Of a stretch of DNA of 8,232 nt, positions 4,921-8,232 are shown one piece after another; the stretch's first letter is position 1, and the number at the start of each line of letters is the position of its first letter. The notes under the pieces were generated by a model, which searched no databases, was not told the DNA's origin, and saw only the letters and a program-made list of their open reading frames with translations. The translations under genes and the position numbers were made by a program. This DNA comes from Planctomycetaceae bacterium (GTDB lineage: Bacteria; Planctomycetota; Planctomycetia; Pirellulales; Thermoguttaceae). Where the stretch lies: the NCBI GenBank assembly GCA_031256755.1, contig JAIRPZ010000137.1:1-8232 (forward strand). Reading direction: 5' to 3'.

Positions 4921-7281
4921 ATGAAAAAGTTCGTTTTTATTTTTATTCTTCTAACGGTATTGCCGCTGTTTTTATTGGCGGACATTGAAAAACTGCCGAT
5001 CAAAGGCAACTTTATTGTTTCCATAACTTCGGACAACTCCGGCGGTGTCTGGATCGGCAGCGAAGATGACGGCGTTTTTCGTTACGATAATAACGGCAAC
5101 GTAAAACAGTACACAACGAAAAACGGACTCGGCGACAATAACGGTTACGCCCTTGCCGTTGACCGGCAGAACCGCCTTTGGGTCGGACATCAATACAGCG
5201 GCGTTTCCGTTTTCAACGGCGAAAAATGGCAGAATTATGACGTGATGGACGGTCCTATTGGCGAGCGGATTTTCGACATACAAATCTGTCCCGTTGACGG
5301 AGACGTTTGGATTGCAACTTCTGCCGGTATTTCCCGTTACAAAAATAAAACCGATGAATGGGAAGACCTTACCCGCGCCGACGGACTGCCCGAAGACCAA
5401 TGTTCCACATTAGCGTTTCAGGAAGACGGCACGCTCATTGCGGGAACGCAGTGCAGCGGCGTTCCCGTTTTCAAGCGTGAAACAGACGGTTCATACCAAC
5501 ATGTCAAAAACATTGCCGCCCCGCAGCGTTTCGGCAAAAACAGCGAAAGCCCTGTTCAGCTTGAACCAACAGGTAACGGTCTGCCGTCAAATCAGATTAA
5601 CAAGATTCTCGTAACGAAAAACGGGAAAGTTTGGATTGCAACCGCTGCCGGTCTTGCCGAGTCGGATCAAACGTTACAAAAAATCCGGTTTGTACGGGGT
5701 AAAGATTATGCTGACAAAGTACGCGGACTTTACGGCGGTGCGCCGAAGGACTGGAAAGAATGTACGCCGGAAATCATGAAACAGTTATTGCCGGAGGACT
5801 TTGTCACGTCTATTGCGCCGGCAGCGGCGGCGGACGATAAACTTTATCTCGGATTCCGCCAAAAGGGTTTGGTGCTGTACAACCCGAAAACGCAGGAGCA
5901 AAGCATTTTCGGCAGGAACGAAAAACTGCCGGACAATTTTGTAACAACAATCGTTTCGGATAACTCCGGCAATGTTTTTGCGGGAACTTACGGCGGCGGT
6001 GCGGCGAGAATAAAATCCGTAAAAACCGGGAAGGATAAAGCCGAATCCGCATCTGCGGTACAAAAAGAGTTTCCGCCGCTGCCGGGTACGGTCAAACCGC
6101 TTTCGGCGGCAAAACTGCGGAAAATACAGCAGAAATTAGAGTCCCTCAACGAACCGCTGCCGGAACTTTATGCCGCCGTTCTCGGCGAGGACTGGAAAAC
6201 AAAAGGGGACTGGGTCGGACGAACCTATCACGATTGGGCGGTATTGTGTGCGGTCACTGCCCCGTTTGACCATCCGCTTTATTTCACCACGCGTTATTAC
6301 AGCGTTCACGAATTTATCGGTCCAAACTATAAAGAACCGGACGATGTTCTCCGCCGCTGGGTGCATTGGTTAAAAACGGACAATCCGAAAACGCTCTATG
6401 ATCCGATTTACGGCTACAGGCGGCAGGCAGAATGGGATGACCACGGCGAAGTGTATCCGATGACCATCGACGGTCCCGACATTTGGTATATCCTGCGGAT
6501 ACGCGAACCGGGAACTTATAAACTCGGCATGTATTTTTTCAATAAAGACGGACACGGCGGCAACAACCGCTTGCGGGATTACTCGATAGAAATCTATCCG
6601 GGTCCCCGCGATTGGAAAATGCACGAATCGCTTCCATTCGATCCTTCAGATTGGGTCAAACACTCCGAATTCGTAGAAAAGCAGGTTAAAAATATTAGCC
6701 CCCTTGCCAAAAGCAGAGTGCAGAATTTCTGGGGCGGAGTCCATAAACAATTTATTGTAACAGGAAAAAATTACTACTTCGTCAAAATTGACCGGAATTA
6801 CAGTTACAATACAATTCTCTCGTCGGTTTCCGTTGACAGATTAACCGGCAAACCGACAGACGAAGAACCTCTGGGAATTCCATGGCTGAATGAATTGCGC
6901 AATATCCCTGAAATCAAAAAGAATTTTCAGTACGGACCTCCGCCGCTGCCGGAAAATACGGCAAACGGGAAAGGTACGCTCATCGGGCGTATATGGACTT
7001 TAGCGGACGGAAAGTATGCCATGAAAGGAAATGTCGAATGGCAGCGGAAAGCACGGATTGCCGCCTATCAAACCGCCGCAAGATGTGCGGACGAGGGGGA
7101 AGATATGCAGCAGTTATTGAAATCGCTGAAATGGCGGCTGAACCAATGGGATGACGAGCAGCGCGAGGAATGGTACAATGTCATGTCGCATTCGCACAGA
7201 GGAATGATTTTGGAAAATCCTTCCGTTAAAAAAACGATTGACCAGTACAAGGACAGAGTAAAAGAGGACGATCCGCAATAA
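4921..7281 (+). CDS. Exported protein: seven-blade regulator-type beta-propeller plus uncharacterised C-terminal region
   Basis: The 786-residue protein begins with MKKF and a hydrophobic stretch ending LFLLA-D, a Sec signal peptide probably cleaved after Ala20. Residues 30-365 hold seven propeller repeats of the two-component-regulator type, pattern I..D..G.vWiG...G: about 30-56, 73-99, 115-140, 159-184, 224-248, 293-321 and 339-365. The first and last share SDNSG. A proline- and lysine-rich linker follows (366-415). Then comes a region (420-786) with GEDWKTKGDWVGR, RRWVHWLKTDNP, RRQAEWDDHGEVYPMTIDGP and YFFNKDGHGGNNRLRDY, probably beta-rich, with a helical, charged end (700-786). I associate this C-terminal pattern with planctomycete proteins but cannot name a function. 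There is no kinase, helix-turn-helix or second membrane segment, so it is not a standard hybrid sensor. ATG 4921 is chosen over TTG 4882 because GGAGGA (4910-4915) sits 5 nt upstream. Confidence 0.85.
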   Translation: MKKFVFIFILLTVLPLFLLADIEKLPIKGNFIVSITSDNSGGVWIGSEDDGVFRYDNNGNVKQYTTKNGLGDNNGYALAVDRQNRLWVGHQYSGVSVFNGEKWQNYDVMDGPIGERIFDIQICPVDGDVWIATSAGISRYKNKTDEWEDLTRADGLPEDQCSTLAFQEDGTLIAGTQCSGVPVFKRETDGSYQHVKNIAAPQRFGKNSESPVQLEPTGNGLPSNQINKILVTKNGKVWIATAAGLAESDQTLQKIRFVRGKDYADKVRGLYGGAPKDWKECTPEIMKQLLPEDFVTSIAPAAAADDKLYLGFRQKGLVLYNPKTQEQSIFGRNEKLPDNFVTTIVSDNSGNVFAGTYGGGAARIKSVKTGKDKAESASAVQKEFPPLPGTVKPLSAAKLRKIQQKLESLNEPLPELYAAVLGEDWKTKGDWVGRTYHDWAVLCAVTAPFDHPLYFTTRYYSVHEFIGPNYKEPDDVLRRWVHWLKTDNPKTLYDPIYGYRRQAEWDDHGEVYPMTIDGPDIWYILRIREPGTYKLGMYFFNKDGHGGNNRLRDYSIEIYPGPRDWKMHESLPFDPSDWVKHSEFVEKQVKNISPLAKSRVQNFWGGVHKQFIVTGKNYYFVKIDRNYSYNTILSSVSVDRLTGKPTDEEPLGIPWLNELRNIPEIKKNFQYGPPPLPENTANGKGTLIGRIWTLADGKYAMKGNVEWQRKARIAAYQTAARCADEGEDMQQLLKSLKWRLNQWDDEQREEWYNVMSHSHRGMILENPSVKKTIDQYKDRVKEDDPQ

Positions 7282-7327
7282 ACCGCTGTTCCTTTTCGGA
7301 TATATTAGTTTGTTTTTGGAGGACTTG

Positions 7328-7528
7328 ATGATGTTACGTTATGACCCGTTTGTTGTATTTGCCGCTGTGCTGTTTTTGGGGTTGCTGATTAGAATTTTAC
7401 CGAAATGGTTCAAGCGGCCGGCGAGCCAATGTTATCGGTCTATGTTGCCAATAGCACAAACAATATACGGCATCAGCAGGCTTCGGCGGTACATTTTATT
7501 ATTTCCCGGAAACGGTATCATTTTATAA
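7328..7528 (+). CDS. Short membrane-type ORF, possibly the 5' end of a frameshifted gene
   Basis: GGAGG at 7318-7322 is a strong SD for ATG 7328 (5 nt) or 7331 (8 nt). The N-terminus, MMLRYDPF followed by VVFAAVLFLGLLIRILP, is a convincing single membrane segment followed by basic residues. From about residue 33 (QCYRSMLPIAQ) the translation stops looking natural, while the other forward frames take over: GEPMLSVYVANSTNN in one (about 7423-7467), then TASAGFGGTFYYFPETVSFY in the next (from about 7473). The real protein may therefore have been longer and shifted frame once or twice. Alternatively this is a genuine 67-residue membrane peptide. It starts 46 nt after the propeller gene and may share its transcript. 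No family is recognised. Confidence 0.4.
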   Translation: MMLRYDPFVVFAAVLFLGLLIRILPKWFKRPASQCYRSMLPIAQTIYGISRLRRYILLFPGNGIIL

Positions 7529-7619
7529 AGTCAAATTCAGGGAAGGCGGCGGAGAAGCACAAGCAACAGTGTCTCTCAAAAATCCGTTGATTCAATTTCA
7601 CTGTTTTATCGGAACGAAT
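7455..7619 (+). pseudogene. Coding-like remnant in a third frame, no start codon
   Basis: After a TAG at 7452-7454 this frame stays open to the right edge. Its first 55 codons use codons typical of the neighbouring genes and give a natural-looking peptide (TASAGFGGTFYYFPETVSFY, then KVKFREGGGEAQATV). Its pattern recalls beta-sandwich segments of secreted proteins, though I cannot name one. It has no ATG before 7620 and only poor GTG (7569) and TTG (7587) options without an SD. It may be the continuation of the ORF that starts at 7328 after frameshift mutation. Confidence 0.3.
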
Positions 7620-8232
7620 ATGCGAAATACACTGGATTCACCATATCGAAAATACTTTTTGACGCTGATGCTTATCATGCTTGTCCGCGGCATTACGTTA
7701 GGACAATTGTTCACGATCGATGATGTTGCTGCGCAGGATAAAGAAATCGTGGAACGATATATTAAGGATGTCCAAACACTGGAACCGGTTTCTCTTGAGA
7801 TCGCGAAAAAAATTCAAAACAGGACAGCGTATAACGAAAATCAGGATGCCCGCGATAAAATGCTTAATCATTTAGAGATACATCAGGGGAAATTGCAGGG
7901 TATTTCCTCCTATTTAAAAGGCATGGTTTGTACCGATGCCGTTGCGGTCAGAACGGTTTGTACGAAGCAATGGCTGACCTATCGGCAACTTTTATCTCAA
8001 TCCTTCGATTCCAAACATGATTTTAATAAACTGCCGCAGATGAATCTCAGTCCCTATGAACCGGAAAATCTCCCGAAAGGATATGTTCCGATGGAAGGTT
8101 TTTATGTGTCGGGAATGGATCCGCTAGGAATCACGGATCCTCTTGTCCGCAAGGATTATGAGAAACGGATTGCAGAAAATCGTCAATTATCGAGGGAACG
8201 AATCGTTCAAAGCACTGTGAAATATCTGCTGG
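7620..8232 (+). CDS. Unrecognised exported or membrane-anchored protein, cut by the window edge
   Basis: The frame runs from ATG 7620 off the right edge, 204 codons with no stop. GGAAC at 7611-7615 is a modest SD. The N-terminus MRNTLDSPYRKY followed by FLTLMLIMLV reads as a signal peptide or membrane anchor; an Arg at 23 interrupts the hydrophobic run, so cleavage is uncertain. Residues 40-100 are charged and probably helical, and a cysteine pair lies at 104 and 114. The stretch GFYVSGMDPLGITDP (160-174), continuing to a DYEKRIAENRQ segment, resembles a pattern I associate with planctomycete hypothetical proteins. Its function is unknown to me. The frame extends upstream to 7455, so an earlier start or fusion with the preceding frameshifted ORF cannot be excluded. 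Confidence 0.6.
   Translation, partial: MRNTLDSPYRKYFLTLMLIMLVRGITLGQLFTIDDVAAQDKEIVERYIKDVQTLEPVSLEIAKKIQNRTAYNENQDARDKMLNHLEIHQGKLQGISSYLKGMVCTDAVAVRTVCTKQWLTYRQLLSQSFDSKHDFNKLPQMNLSPYEPENLPKGYVPMEGFYVSGMDPLGITDPLVRKDYEKRIAENRQLSRERIVQSTVKYLL

Overview
The window looks like chromosomal housekeeping DNA from a bacterium, most likely a member of the Planctomycetota. The grounds are indirect. The secreted propeller protein at 4921-7281 has a C-terminal region of a kind I associate with planctomycete proteins. The partial protein at the right edge carries a 'GMDP..ITDP..R.DYE..I..N' pattern that I also associate with planctomycete hypothetical proteins. Base composition is balanced, every complete reading frame ends in TAA, and clear Shine-Dalgarno (SD) sites mix with starts that have none. 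No database search was possible, so the phylum call is moderate confidence.

Layout. Bases 1-168 hold no gene I can support, but contain a striking 10-bp inverted repeat enclosing smaller hairpins, just before queF. Bases 169-928 hold queF (last step of preQ1 synthesis for queuosine tRNA modification) and hisI (histidine pathway), 10 nt apart. After a 145-nt gap with a plausible promoter and an inverted repeat come ilvC (ketol-acid reductoisomerase, branched-chain amino acids) and an AlaC-like aminotransferase, 1 nt apart and probably translationally coupled. Converging on them from the minus strand is hslU (ATPase of the HslUV protease), 4794 down to 3379. It is interrupted by one in-frame TAA at 4051-4053 between its Walker A and Walker B halves. 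No hslV is visible.

Between hslU and the next plus-strand gene (4795-4920) are two good sigma70-type promoters, back to back, with overlapping -35 boxes. The hslU one ends only 8 nt before the ATG, which predicts a leaderless or nearly leaderless mRNA. The rightward one serves a 786-residue exported protein with a seven-blade regulator-type beta-propeller and a large uncharacterised C-terminal region, but no kinase or second membrane segment. The last 950 bases hold a short membrane-type ORF with signs of frameshift decay (7328-7619) and the 5' part of an unrecognised exported or anchored protein (7620 to the edge).

Together the first four genes make tRNA-modification and amino-acid biosynthesis enzymes. 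The right half is a protein-quality-control gene that may be broken and a lineage-specific exported protein. I do not see a defence system, mobile element, CRISPR array or RNA gene of a known class. The points most worth checking are the split hslU, the divergent promoter pair, the propeller protein's C-terminal region and the structured queF leader.
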